Source: UKL13-2 sp038206765
GTDB taxonomy: Bacteria; Pseudomonadota; Gammaproteobacteria; Burkholderiales; Usitatibacteraceae
NCBI GenBank assembly: GCA_038206765.1
Contig: JBBRAM010000016.1
Coordinates: forward strand, 1-64,000
Direction: 5' to 3'
DNA length: 64,000 nt
This document shows, piece after piece, positions 42,132 through 51,212 of the stretch (position 1 is the first letter of the stretch; every line of letters starts with the position of its first letter). The notes below the pieces were generated by a model, which saw only the letters and a program-made list of their open reading frames with translations, searched no databases and was not told the origin of the DNA. The translations under genes and the position numbers were made by a program.

Positions 42132-43334
42132 TTATTTAAGCACGCCATCAGTCAGGCCGTCGCGCCGGAACATTTCTTTAATGCCGCGCACTGCTTGGCG
42201 AATTCGTTCTGAATTTTCAACGAATGCGAAGCGAACGTGGTCGTCGCCATATTCGCCAAAGCCGATGCCGGGCGAGACTGAAATTTTGGCATCGGCCAAT
42301 AATTTTTTCGCAAACTCCAACGAGCCCAGGTGCGCATAAAACGCGGGGATTTTTGCCCAAATATACATCGAGGCCTTTGGCTTTTCGGTAATCCAACCGG
42401 CCTCAGTTAGCCCTTTGTGCAGCACATCGCGCCGCTCTTGGTATTCAGCGACGATCTCCCGCACGCAGTCCTGCGGGCCGTCGAGTGCGGCAATTGCGGC
42501 AACCTGAATCGGCGTAAACGTGCCGTAATCGTGATAGCCCTTCATCCGCGCTAGTGCGGCGACTAAATTTTTATTGCCCACCATAAAGCCGATCCGCCAA
42601 CCGGCCATGTTGTAGGATTTTGACATCGTAAAAAACTCTACCGCGACATCGCGTGCACCGGGAACCTGCATGATTGACGGCGCTTTGTAGCCATCATAAG
42701 TAATATCGGCATAGGCCAAATCATGAACCACCAACACATTATTGGCTTTCGCCAAGGCAATAATGCGCTCAAAAAACTCCAGCTCTACGCACTTGGCGGT
42801 CGGGTTCGAGGGAAAGCCCAAAATCAACATTTTGGGTTTGGGGTAACTTTCCTTTATCGCCTTCTCAGCCTCGGCAAAAAAATCCACGCCATCAGTCATT
42901 TGCACGTGCTTGATCTGCGCACCGGCAATCACCGCGCCGTAAATATGAATCGGGTAGCTAGGGTTGGGCACCAGCACGGTGTCGCCGCTATCGAGCGTGG
43001 CGAGCATCAAATGTGCAAGGCCTTCCTTCGACCCAATAGTAACAATCGCTTCCGAATCGGGGTCGAACGCCACGTCATACCGGCGTTTATACCAATCGCA
43101 AATCGCCTTGCGCAGCCTTGGAATACCTTTCGAAACCGAGTAGCCATGCGTGCTGGGCCGCTTGGTAGCTTCCACCATTTTATCGACAATATGCGCCGGC
43201 GTAGCACCATCCGGGTTGCCCATCGACATATCGATAATATCTTCGCCGCGATGACGCGCGGCCATTTTGAGTTCAGCGGTGATGTTGAAAACATACGGCG
43301 GCAAGCGTTTAATGCGGGAAAATTCGTGGGTCAT
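42132..43334 (-). CDS. alaC: Alanine transaminase (AlaC-type aminotransferase)
   Basis: A 400-residue class I/II PLP aminotransferase that makes alanine from pyruvate and glutamate, or converts related keto acids. The Schiff-base Lys lies in MSKSYNMAGWRIGF; the substrate region is MGNPDGATPAHIV and FPSNPTAKCVELEFF. This combination is characteristic of AlaC, frequently upstream of hom in betaproteobacteria. First gene of the alaC-GNAT-hom-thrC operon. The promoter should lie in the 309-base gap upstream. Confidence 0.93.
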   Translation of the reverse strand: MTHEFSRIKRLPPYVFNITAELKMAARHRGEDIIDMSMGNPDGATPAHIVDKMVEATKRPSTHGYSVSKGIPRLRKAICDWYKRRYDVAFDPDSEAIVTIGSKEGLAHLMLATLDSGDTVLVPNPSYPIHIYGAVIAGAQIKHVQMTDGVDFFAEAEKAIKESYPKPKMLILGFPSNPTAKCVELEFFERIIALAKANNVLVVHDLAYADITYDGYKAPSIMQVPGARDVAVEFFTMSKSYNMAGWRIGFMVGNKNLVAALARMKGYHDYGTFTPIQVAAIAALDGPQDCVREIVAEYQERRDVLHKGLTEAGWITEKPKASMYIWAKIPAFYAHLGSLEFAKKLLADAKISVSPGIGFGEYGDDHVRFAFVENSERIRQAVRGIKEMFRRDGLTDGVLK

Positions 43335-43643
43335 GTGCGTTGATTGTGGTTGGCTTGGTTAAATGGATTAAAAAGTTTGAGGGATTAGAGAGTGTTGGTG
43401 AGGGGTAACCGATTTGTCGCAACTGGTGTGGAAATTGCCCCCAGGGATTCCGCCCTGCGGCTTCTACAATCGGCGCGGTGAAGGGTTGCTGCAACGCAAC
43501 AATGATTTTAGCCTAAATCGCCTCTATGGCTCTTATTGCGTCGCCTGAATCAAGGGCATAACCCCTACCTAAGGCGCGCGTTTGATCAATAGCTTCGACA
43601 TTTTTATTTGATCATGCAGTGCGTCGTTAAGACTGAACGGACG
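43335..43643. other. Intergenic region upstream of alaC
   Basis: A 309-base gap between the alaC start and the exonuclease stop, both on the minus strand. No gene supported. It should contain the alaC operon promoter. No leader peptide or riboswitch fold was recognised. Confidence 0.5.
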
Positions 43644-44429
43644 TTATGCCTGCTTCCAACCCTCGCCAAACAGCCGCCAGTGCTCCTGGCCCACATTCGC
43701 CGTCAAAAACGCGCGCACGATCTTCTCTTCCTCGGCGTATCCTGCCGCTGTAATCGTACCTTTCATCAACTGAAAGCGTAGATATACCAAATACGTGTTC
43801 ATTACGTCTGTTTCGCAATAATCACGAATCGCGGCAAGCTCACCGCGCTGGTAGGCAGGCCACACTTGGCTTCCGTCCATGCCGAGTTTGCCGGGGAAGC
43901 CGCAAAGCTGGGCGATTTGATCAAGGGGTGCATTGGCGCGTGCTTGGTAGAGCGCTAACAAATCCATCAAATCGAGATGACGCATGTGGTAGCGGCTGAT
44001 GTAGTTATTCCATTTGTAGTCTCGATCGTCCTCGCCCATATCCCAATATTTTGGCGCGGCGATGCCGTGAACCAGTGAGCGGTAGTGCAGCACCGGTAGA
44101 TCAAAGCCGCCACCATTCCATGAGATCAGCTGCGGCGTGTAGCGCTCGATGCCATCGAAAAAACGTTGGATAATTTCCTTTTCAGAGTCATCCATTTTGC
44201 CGAGCGACCATGCTTTGAGGCCATCGTCATTTCGCATCACACAAGAAATGGCAATCACTTTATGTTGGTGCAGCGGGAGAAAATCCGAGCCGTTGGTCTG
44301 CTGTCGGCGGCGCTGGAACACAAGCTCGGCGACGGCATCGTCGCTCATGCCAGCGTCGATATCCTGAAGTTTGCGGAGCCCCGCAATGTCGGGAATGGTT
44401 TCGATGTCGAAGACAAGGATGGGGGTCAT
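43644..44429 (-). CDS. PolB-like 3'-5' exonuclease (predicted)
   Basis: A 261-residue protein with the DEDD exonuclease pattern: ILVFDIETIPD near the start (D/E pair), LISWNGGGFDLPVLHYRSL as Exo II-like (N and D) and Y-C-E-T-D-V-M-N in the third motif (RDYCETDVMNTYLVYLR). The sequence pattern is that of the PolB-like 3'-5' exonuclease family. It probably degrades DNA or RNA ends in repair, but the substrate is not known. Single gene, followed by a gap. Confidence 0.87.
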   Translation of the reverse strand: MTPILVFDIETIPDIAGLRKLQDIDAGMSDDAVAELVFQRRRQQTNGSDFLPLHQHKVIAISCVMRNDDGLKAWSLGKMDDSEKEIIQRFFDGIERYTPQLISWNGGGFDLPVLHYRSLVHGIAAPKYWDMGEDDRDYKWNNYISRYHMRHLDLMDLLALYQARANAPLDQIAQLCGFPGKLGMDGSQVWPAYQRGELAAIRDYCETDVMNTYLVYLRFQLMKGTITAAGYAEEEKIVRAFLTANVGQEHWRLFGEGWKQA

Positions 44430-44495
44430 AATAATTTGCTAAACATTAGATTGGTGGAAAAGCATATAAAACAAGCGTAAACAAAAAAGCAAACA

Positions 44496-44517
44496 AAAAG
44501 CGCCTTGCGGCGCTTTT
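44496..44517 (-). terminator. Rho-independent terminator of the YnbE/YdbL-like operon
   Basis: A 9-bp stem (AAAAGCGCC / GGCGCTTTT) with a 4-base loop, 28 bases past the YdbL-like stop. On the minus strand it reads GCGCC, GCAA, GGCGC and then a T-run. It also shields the exonuclease gene from read-through. Confidence 0.85.
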
Positions 44518-44544
44518 GCTTTGCAGAAACTAACGTTAAAAACC

Positions 44545-45021
44545 TTATGGCTTTCGGTTCCATTTTCCGGCGCTGTCACGATAATACCAGCCCGATTGCG
44601 CACGGTTGATAAAGCGTTCGCCGAAGGTGGTTTTTAGATCACTTTCCCAGTCGGGATGACCGTTTGCGCGGGCAATTTCTCGATAGAGCGAGGCGCGGTC
44701 CTGGTTTTCATCAGCCACCAGTTTTTCGACCGCAGCTCTCATCGCGACCGTTAGTGTTGTTCCGAGAGCTAGACTCATGTCGTGTGTGGCGATGAGCCCG
44801 TCTGTGGTCAACCCAACGGCACCCGTATCGAGGTGCGGCTTGAGAGCCGCAAAGCGCTGCGAAAGACTCTTTTTTATGACCGAAATTGAAGGCGTATTAA
44901 CATCGAGATCGGGCTGAGCGAAAGCAGGCGGGGCTGATAGCAGGATCAAGGCGGCAATCAAGAGGGCAATTGTCGTAGTTGGAAACAAATTAAATTTGCC
45001 ACTGTTCATTGGCTTTTTCAT
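44545..45021 (-). CDS. YdbL-like (DUF1318) periplasmic protein
   Basis: A 158-residue exported protein with a hydrophobic signal (about 16-36, cleaved near A-F-A-Q). The mature part is helical with LTTDGLIATHDMSLALG and VADENQDRASLYREIARANG, which match YdbL/DUF1318, followed by SGWYYRDSAGKWNRKP. In E. coli YdbL works with YdbH and the lipoprotein YnbE in a phospholipid-transport complex. It overlaps the preceding lipoprotein gene by 4 bases, so the pair is coupled. Confidence 0.75.
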   Translation of the reverse strand: MKKPMNSGKFNLFPTTTIALLIAALILLSAPPAFAQPDLDVNTPSISVIKKSLSQRFAALKPHLDTGAVGLTTDGLIATHDMSLALGTTLTVAMRAAVEKLVADENQDRASLYREIARANGHPDWESDLKTTFGERFINRAQSGWYYRDSAGKWNRKP

Positions 45022-45257
45022 TTCGCAGGAGCCCCGGCGGGTTTAGTTCCCGAAACAGCATCTGACGAGGCGACAGTACTTGCGGGCGCTTTAACGACTT
45101 CTGGTGCAGGCCAGATGTCATCAATCACTTTATCGGCCGCTTTTTGTGCGGGTGCGGCAGGGAAAAATGAAATAGTTGAGCAGCCGCTCGTAGTGGCTAC
45201 GCCGACAACACCGATGACGGCTGCCATAAACGCGACGACAGACGGGCATTTTGGCAT
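45018..45257 (-). CDS. Small lipoprotein in YnbE position
   Basis: A 79-residue lipoprotein. The ATG at 45257 follows AAAAAGG and gives a signal with hydrophobic core ending in a lipobox (TTSGC); the upstream start at 45299 adds 14 basic residues without a ribosome site. After the lipid Cys comes STISFFPAAPAQKAADKV and an Ala/Pro/Ser-rich tail. It is close in length to E. coli YnbE (about 61). Identity is inferred from position next to ydbL-like gene. Confidence 0.6.
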   Translation of the reverse strand: MPKCPSVVAFMAAVIGVVGVATTSGCSTISFFPAAPAQKAADKVIDDIWPAPEVVKAPASTVASSDAVSGTKPAGAPAK

Positions 45258-45415
45258 CAACCTTTTTCGATCCAACTTTTTTTGACGCAATTCAGCCATG
45301 TTTATTTTTACGCTTCATGAGGGCAAGATTAACAACTTTTCCGGTCATTTATGATTTTTCAGCCATTTAACGTCATCCTACGATACTCGGATTGCGACCA
45401 ATTACTGATTGGCTT

Positions 45416-46318
45416 TTAAGCTGGAAACACGCCGGTTGAGAGATATCGATCCCCGCGATCGCAGACAATATGTACAATCACCGCGTTTTCAACTTCGTGC
45501 GCCACCTTTAGAGCGGCCACCAAGCCGCCACCTGATGAGACACCCGCAAAAATGCCCTCTTCAGCGGCCAAGCGGCGCGTCATATTTTCACTATCGGTCT
45601 GCGTGACTTCAATTACGCGATCAACTTTTGCGCGGTCGAAAATTTTTGGCAGATAAGCCTCCGGCCATTTGCGAATGCCCGGCACATTTGAGCCGTCCGC
45701 AGGATGGACGCCAATAATTTGAATGGCCGGATTCATTTCTTTCAAAAACTTGCCCACGCCCATGATGGTGCCAGTAGTGCCCATGGTTGCGACAAAATGG
45801 GTAACCTTGCCTTCCGTATCGCGCCAGATTTCAGGTCCAGTGCTCGTGTAGTGGGCGAGCGGATTATCGGGATTGGCGAATTGATCGAGGATCATACCGC
45901 CACGTTCTTTTTTGATGGCCTCAGCGGTATCACGCGCGCCTTCCATACCGATTTTTTGCGGCGTCAATACGAGCTCTGCGCCGAAGGCCCGCATGGTTTG
46001 GCGTCGCTCAATACTTAAATGTTCGGGCATCACCAAGACCATTTTGTAGCCTTTGATGGCTGCTGCCATGGCGAGCGCGATGCCGGTGTTGCCGCTGGTG
46101 GCTTCGATCAGGGTATCGCCGGGTTCGATGTCGCCACGCGCTTCGGCACGGCTAATCATCGACATCGCTGGACGGTCCTTTACCGAGCCGGCCGGATTAT
46201 TGCCTTCGAGCTTGCCAAGCAAGGTGTTAGTGGCGGAAACTGCGTCGGCAGCGGGGATCCGTTGCAGGCGAACCAGCGGCGTGCCGCCGATGAAATTTTC
46301 GATGGTTGGATAATTCAT
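45416..46318 (-). CDS. cysM: Cysteine synthase B
   Basis: A 300-residue PLP enzyme that makes cysteine from O-acetylserine and sulfide or thiosulfate. The Lys in NPAGSVKDRPAMSM is the PLP site, and TSGNTGIALAM is the substrate loop. The pattern ATMGTTGTIMGVGKFLKE and the absence of the longer CysK loop favour the CysM type, and its position after comEA in betaproteobacteria agrees. Single gene, minus strand. Confidence 0.93.
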   Translation of the reverse strand: MNYPTIENFIGGTPLVRLQRIPAADAVSATNTLLGKLEGNNPAGSVKDRPAMSMISRAEARGDIEPGDTLIEATSGNTGIALAMAAAIKGYKMVLVMPEHLSIERRQTMRAFGAELVLTPQKIGMEGARDTAEAIKKERGGMILDQFANPDNPLAHYTSTGPEIWRDTEGKVTHFVATMGTTGTIMGVGKFLKEMNPAIQIIGVHPADGSNVPGIRKWPEAYLPKIFDRAKVDRVIEVTQTDSENMTRRLAAEEGIFAGVSSGGGLVAALKVAHEVENAVIVHIVCDRGDRYLSTGVFPA

Positions 46319-46506
46319 AAAATCAAATATTTGTGTAAGGAAGGTTTACAGTCTCGCACATAAACACGCTGGTTGTTGCAATGGATTGTCGGATTTTAAA
46401 AGGGACTGCTCAACAAGAATAGGATTGATAAAAGGCAAAAATAAAAGGCAAAAATGAGCGAAGTTAAATCAGGCAACTATTCTGGCGCCAATACCGTTCA
46501 GGCGAT

Positions 46507-46537
46507 AAAAAGCCCCGCACTACTGGCGGGGCTTTTT
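46507..46537 (-). terminator. Strong rho-independent terminator of the comEA-like gene
   Basis: A perfect 12-bp stem (AAAAAGCCCCGC / GCGGGGCTTTTT) with a 7-base loop. Lies 54 bases past the stop of the minus-strand gene. T-runs on both strands. Confidence 0.93.
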
Positions 46538-46590
46538 GCTGTTGCTGATTTACCGAAACGGGCTGAATTGCTTCAAACCCCGCGCCGATA

Positions 46591-47367
46591 TTACTTCTTC
46601 GGGGCATCTGCTTTCTTGTCGTCAGCTTTGGCGTCAGCTTTTGGCGCGTCTTTTTTAGCGTCGTCTTTCTTAGCTGGCTTATCTGCGGCTGGCTTTGCGG
46701 CCTTAGCATCTTTTTCAGCTTTGGCTTTGTCAGCTTTGGCTTTTTTCTCTTCAGCAGCTTTTGCAGCTTTGTCTGCTTTTTCTTTCTTGGCAGCATCAGC
46801 TTTTGCAGCTTTTTCGGCTTTAGCAGCTTCTTTCTTGGCTTTCTTTTCGTCAGCTGGACTCATTTCTTTTTTGTCCGCTTTCTTGGCATCCGCAGCCATC
46901 GCTTTTTCGTCTTTCTTTGCTGGCATTGCGTCTTTTTTCATGTCGGCTTTGGCATCTGCTTTAGCGTCAGCTTTTGCAGGAGCTGCAGGAGCTTTAGCGT
47001 CGGCTTTCATGTCAGCTTTTGCATCTTTTGCCGGTGCGGCTGGAGCAGCTTTTGCATCAGCTTTGGCATCGGCTTTGGCATTAGCCTTCGCAGGTGCGGC
47101 AGCAACGGTTGTTTTGCCTGAGAACGTTACGTCTTTTTCAACTTTTTTCAGAATGCCTTCGCCGATGCCCGGCACTTTGTCCAAATCTGCCGTCGATTTG
47201 AATGGGCCGTTTTTAGTGCGGTAGTCGATGATGGCTTGGGCTTTTACTTCGCCGATGCCATTCAACGAGGTCAGTTCTTCTTTGGTTGCAGTGTTAACGT
47301 TGACAGCAGCGAACGCGATGCTGATCGAGGCGAAAAATGCCAAGACGATTGCGGTGATTTTTTTCAT
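46591..47367 (-). CDS. comEA: ComEA-like helix-hairpin-helix protein with Lys/Ala-rich tail
   Basis: A 258-residue exported protein. The ATG at 47367 follows AAGGAA. A signal peptide (to about residue 20, A-F-A-A) precedes a ComEA HhH domain at about 21-85 (NVNTATKEELTSLNGIGEVK and DKVPGIGEGILKK). From about residue 100 to the end there is a tail of about 155 residues built from Ala, Lys, Asp and Met (for example KADAKADAKA), like histone H1 or eukaryotic-style basic tails. ComEA normally binds incoming DNA in the periplasm for uptake. The tail would add nonspecific DNA binding. Strong terminator at 46507-46537. Confidence 0.85.
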   Translation of the reverse strand: MKKITAIVLAFFASISIAFAAVNVNTATKEELTSLNGIGEVKAQAIIDYRTKNGPFKSTADLDKVPGIGEGILKKVEKDVTFSGKTTVAAAPAKANAKADAKADAKAAPAAPAKDAKADMKADAKAPAAPAKADAKADAKADMKKDAMPAKKDEKAMAADAKKADKKEMSPADEKKAKKEAAKAEKAAKADAAKKEKADKAAKAAEEKKAKADKAKAEKDAKAAKPAADKPAKKDDAKKDAPKADAKADDKKADAPKK

Positions 47368-47797
47368 GAGTTTTCCTTGGAGTGAGTATGAAAAATACAA
47401 AACTAAAAAGCTAGTTGAAAGCAGGTAAAAAGCAAATACACAAACGCTTGATGCGCCGAACGCCTAAACAAAAAACATGAATGCAATCGGTGCTGTAACG
47501 GTCTTGCCAAGATTGAAGACGGCCAACCTTTACATCAGGCAGTTACGCATTGTTACAAACGGCGCTTAACTTGAATGGTTGACGATCTGAGCACGGAACG
47601 TTTTTATTTGTTTTATTTTTCGTATGATGGGCCCAATTTGGAGCCCAAACCAACTAATTAAAATTAACAGACAAATCGTACAGCCCATTGATTATACAGC
47701 GTTTTTTTATTTTTGAGCAACTAGTACCCGATCCGACGGCAATGCCTTTGGATCTCAAATCTGCTTCAATAAAAATTCAATCGATTGTTAAATACCG
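47368..47797. other. Intergenic region upstream of comEA-like gene
   Basis: A 430-base gap between the comEA-like start and the rfaD stop. No gene, hairpin or repeat that I could support. AT-rich around 47590-47800, likely a promoter area. Confidence 0.5.
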
Positions 47798-48793
47798 TTA
47801 TTTTTGCGCGGCCAGCCAGGGCATATATCGCGCCACACCGTCTTCTACGGTTAAAAAATCATCTTTATAGCCGGCTTCGCGTAGTAGCGAAATATCGGCT
47901 TGGGTATAGCTCTGATACTTGCCTTTGAGCGCGTCGGGAAAAGTGACATACTCAATGATGCCATCACGCATCAGTTGATCAAGCGACATCGCGGGCTTGC
48001 CCTCTGCCTTGCGCAGCGTATTGACGGTTGTCACTGCTACGTCATTAAACGGCTGTGAGCGGCCCGTGCCGACGTTAAAAATGCCCGAAACATGGTTGTT
48101 ATCGAGAAAAAACAAATTCACCTTCACTACGTCTTCCACCGAGACAAAATCGCGCCGCTGATCGCCATTCGCGTACCCATCTGTACCTTCAAAAATCCGA
48201 ACCTTACCGGTAGCCTTGAACTGATCGAAAAAATGGAACGCAACCGATGCCATTCGGCCTTTATGCGATTCGCGCGGTCCGTAAACATTGAAATATCGAA
48301 AGCCCGCGATCTGCGAACCAGCTGTATCTATTCGCTCGCGAACCGCTTGGTCGAATAAAAATTTGGAATAACCATAAACATTCAACGGCGCTTCGCAGGT
48401 CCGATCTTCGCGGAATACTTTGCCATCGCCATAGACCGAAGCGCTGGACGCGTAAATCAGCGGTACACCCTCCTCCAAGCACCATTCGAGCAACGACAGC
48501 GAGTAGCGATAATTGTTCTCCATCATGTAGCGACCGTCGGTTTCCATCGTGTCGGAACAGGCCCCTTGGTGGAACACGGCATCGACATCGCCGCCCAATT
48601 CGCCGGATTCGACGACCTCAAGAAAATCTTTCTTATCGACATATTCCGCGATTTCGCAATCGACCAGATTTTTAAATTTGTCGGCTTTGGTGAGATTATC
48701 AACAGCCACAATGTCCCGGATGCCGCGTAGATTAAGGGCTTTGACGATATTGCTGCCGATGAGTCCGGCTGCGCCTGTTACGATAGTGGTCAT
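47798..48793 (-). CDS. rfaD: ADP-L-glycero-D-manno-heptose 6-epimerase
   Basis: A 331-residue SDR epimerase (also called HldD) that makes ADP-L,D-heptose for LPS inner core. The Rossmann motif VTGAAGLIGSN is at residues 5-15, and the catalytic Y-x-x-x-K is in YGYSKFLFDQ. The substrate-binding parts FRYFNVYGPRESHKG and EGTDGYANGDQRRDFVSVED are diagnostic. Follows rfaE with a 139-base gap. Confidence 0.96.
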   Translation of the reverse strand: MTTIVTGAAGLIGSNIVKALNLRGIRDIVAVDNLTKADKFKNLVDCEIAEYVDKKDFLEVVESGELGGDVDAVFHQGACSDTMETDGRYMMENNYRYSLSLLEWCLEEGVPLIYASSASVYGDGKVFREDRTCEAPLNVYGYSKFLFDQAVRERIDTAGSQIAGFRYFNVYGPRESHKGRMASVAFHFFDQFKATGKVRIFEGTDGYANGDQRRDFVSVEDVVKVNLFFLDNNHVSGIFNVGTGRSQPFNDVAVTTVNTLRKAEGKPAMSLDQLMRDGIIEYVTFPDALKGKYQSYTQADISLLREAGYKDDFLTVEDGVARYMPWLAAQK

Positions 48794-48932
48794 GATTTTC
48801 GATTAATTAAGGTTTAGAACGCGAGTATTGGCGGGCATTTTGAGCCAATTATGGCTGGGAAGTGGCTCTAGCTGTCGTATTTAAATCTTATTGTTTAATG
48901 GGTACAGATTGTCGGCATTAGATCACGATGAA

Positions 48933-49877
48933 TTATAACGCCGCCAACAATTCCGCCCGCGTGACCGTAGCCGTACCTAACTTGCCCACCACCACGCCCG
49001 CCGCACGATTCGCAATTCGCATCGCGTCGCTCATGCTCGCGCCAGAGGCGAGCATCAAGCCCAGTGTGGCAATGACTGTATCGCCCGCGCCAGAAACATC
49101 ATAAACCTCGCGCGCTTGGGTGGGTTCGTGGGTAGCGGCTTGGCTTGTGAAGAGTGACATCCCTTCTTCAGAACGCGTCACCAGCAAGGCATCGAGCTGC
49201 AGTTTTTCGCGGAGCTGCGCAGCTTTGGCGGCTAGCTCGGTTTCATCCTTCCAGCGACCGACGACCTGCCGAAATTCGCTGCGATTAGGCGTGAGCAAGG
49301 TTGCACCTGCGTACTTCTCATAATCATCCCCTTTAGGGTCAATTAACACCCGTTTGCCGTGGGATTTGGCGACTTCAATCATTTTGCTGACATGGGTTAA
49401 ACCGCCTTTGCCGTAGTCGGACAAAATGACAACATCGACTGAATCCATCAGTGATTCAAAATCACCGAGCTTGTCTTCCAAGACTTCGCGGGACGGCAAG
49501 GTTTCGAAATCAATGCGCATCAATTGCTGCTGGCGGCCAATGACACGGAGCTTTACGGTGGTTGGTAGGTGTGCATCTTTGTGGAATAGCGTTTTGACGT
49601 GTTCTTTCTCAAGCAATGCGCTGAGTGAGCGTCCTGCTTCGTCGTCGCCCACCACGGATAGCAAGGTTGCCTGCCCGCCCATCGCCGCCACGTTGCGCGC
49701 CACGTTAGCCGCCCCGCCGGGGCGCTCCTCGGTGCGTTGCACATGCACAATCGGTACAGGGGCTTCCGGCGAGATGCGGTCGACATTGCCGAACCAATAG
49801 CGGTCAAGCATGACATCACCGACCACTAAGACGCGGGCGTTTTTACAATCGGGGAGCGTGAGTTTTGCCATGGCCAT
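48933..49877 (-). CDS. rfaE1: D-glycero-beta-D-manno-heptose-7-phosphate kinase (RfaE domain I)
   Basis: A 314-residue PfkB-type sugar kinase, the first step of ADP-heptose synthesis. Motifs are VVGDVMLDRYWFG, the GGAANVARNVAAMGG sugar-binding region, the ATP/anion-hole end YDVSGAGDTVIATLG. It ends after the kinase domain. E. coli HldE adds a nucleotidyltransferase domain of about 150 residues, so in this organism the adenylyltransferase must be a separate gene outside the window. It starts 3 bases after ugd ends. Confidence 0.94.
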   Translation of the reverse strand: MAMAKLTLPDCKNARVLVVGDVMLDRYWFGNVDRISPEAPVPIVHVQRTEERPGGAANVARNVAAMGGQATLLSVVGDDEAGRSLSALLEKEHVKTLFHKDAHLPTTVKLRVIGRQQQLMRIDFETLPSREVLEDKLGDFESLMDSVDVVILSDYGKGGLTHVSKMIEVAKSHGKRVLIDPKGDDYEKYAGATLLTPNRSEFRQVVGRWKDETELAAKAAQLREKLQLDALLVTRSEEGMSLFTSQAATHEPTQAREVYDVSGAGDTVIATLGLMLASGASMSDAMRIANRAAGVVVGKLGTATVTRAELLAAL

Positions 49878-49880
49878 GCG

Positions 49881-51212
49881 TTAGGCTGCCTGTTTGCGGC
49901 CAATGGGATAGTAATCAAAGCCAAGCTCAGCCATGGTTTCCGGCTCATATAGGTTGCGGCCATCGAACACGATCGGCGCTTTTAATGCTGCCTTCATCGC
50001 GCTAAAATCCGGCGCGCGGAAATTTTTCCACTCGGTGGCAATCGCCAAGGCGTCTGCACCTTGCAACGCCGCAATCGCATCGGCTGCGAAGGAAACATTT
50101 GGATTGGCATCGAGCGTATGTTTGGCCTCGGTAATCGCGACTGGATCAAACGCAACAATTTTTGCGCCGCGCTTTGTCAGATCATCAATCAACACGAGGC
50201 TTGGCGCTTCGCGCATATCGTCGGTGTTGGGTTTAAACGACAATCCCCAGAGCGCAATGGTTTTGCCGCTCAAGTCTGGTCCGAGGCGCTTTACTATTTT
50301 GTCGCTTAACACATGCTTTTGCGCGTAGTTCACCCGCTCCACGGCCTCGAGCAGCTTCAACTCCATACCAGCTGATTGACCGGTGCGAATAAGCGCCTGC
50401 ACATCCTTTGGGAAGCACGATCCGCCATAGCCGATGCCTGGATATAAAAAGTGGTAGCCAATGCGCGGATCGGAGCCCATGCCTTTGCGAACAGATTCAA
50501 TATCGGCGCCTAGTTTTTCAGCGAGCAACGCCAACTCGTTCATGAACGAAATCCTGGTCGCTAACATTGCATTGGCCGCGTACTTGGTGAGTTCAGCCGA
50601 GCGGATATCCATGACCATCAGACGGTCATGATTGCGCTGGAACGGACCGTAGAGCTTGCGCATGGTTTCGATCGTGGCATCGTCGTCCGCACCGATGACA
50701 ATTCGATCAGGGCGCATGAAATCTTCAACAGCAGCACCTTCTTTTAAAAACTCTGGGTTGGATACGACGGAGAATTTTATGGTTTGCGAGCGTGATTTCA
50801 ATTCTTCCGCAATCGCGGCGCGCACCTTGTCGGCAGTTCCAACCGGCACAGTCGATTTATCAATCACAATTTTTTCGGAGGTCATGTGACGTCCAATATT
50901 GCGAGCGGCTGCCACGACATATTGCAAATCTGCCGAGCCATCTTCGCCCGGCGGCGTGCCGACTGCGATAAATTGCACATCGCCCCACGCAACGCTTTCG
51001 GCGACATCAGTCGTGAACGTGAGGCGACCAGCGGCGATATTGTTAGCAACAATTTCTTTCAAGCCGGGTTCGTAAATCGGTATACCGCCGGATTTCAAAA
51101 TATCAATTTTTCGTTGATCCAAATCGAGGCAGAGCACCTGATTACCGACATCCGCCAAGCATGCGCCTGTAACCAAGCCGACGTATCCGGTGCCTATGAT
51201 CGTGATTTTCAT
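49881..51212 (-). CDS. ugd: UDP-glucose 6-dehydrogenase
   Basis: A 443-residue enzyme that oxidises UDP-glucose twice to UDP-glucuronate, a precursor for capsule, LPS and lipid A modification. The NAD motif IIGTGYVGLVTGACLADVG is at the start, and the catalytic Cys is in GIGYGGSCFPKDVQAL. The length is normal. It overlaps pyrF by 4 bases and is followed 3 bases later by rfaE1, so the three are coupled. Confidence 0.96.
   Translation of the reverse strand: MKITIIGTGYVGLVTGACLADVGNQVLCLDLDQRKIDILKSGGIPIYEPGLKEIVANNIAAGRLTFTTDVAESVAWGDVQFIAVGTPPGEDGSADLQYVVAAARNIGRHMTSEKIVIDKSTVPVGTADKVRAAIAEELKSRSQTIKFSVVSNPEFLKEGAAVEDFMRPDRIVIGADDDATIETMRKLYGPFQRNHDRLMVMDIRSAELTKYAANAMLATRISFMNELALLAEKLGADIESVRKGMGSDPRIGYHFLYPGIGYGGSCFPKDVQALIRTGQSAGMELKLLEAVERVNYAQKHVLSDKIVKRLGPDLSGKTIALWGLSFKPNTDDMREAPSLVLIDDLTKRGAKIVAFDPVAITEAKHTLDANPNVSFAADAIAALQGADALAIATEWKNFRAPDFSAMKAALKAPIVFDGRNLYEPETMAELGFDYYPIGRKQAA

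Noticed and set aside
46454..47224. Long plus-strand frame rich in Ala, Ser and Phe
   Set aside because: It is the complement of the Lys/Ala-rich tail of the comEA-like gene, which has signal peptide, HhH domain, ribosome site and terminator.
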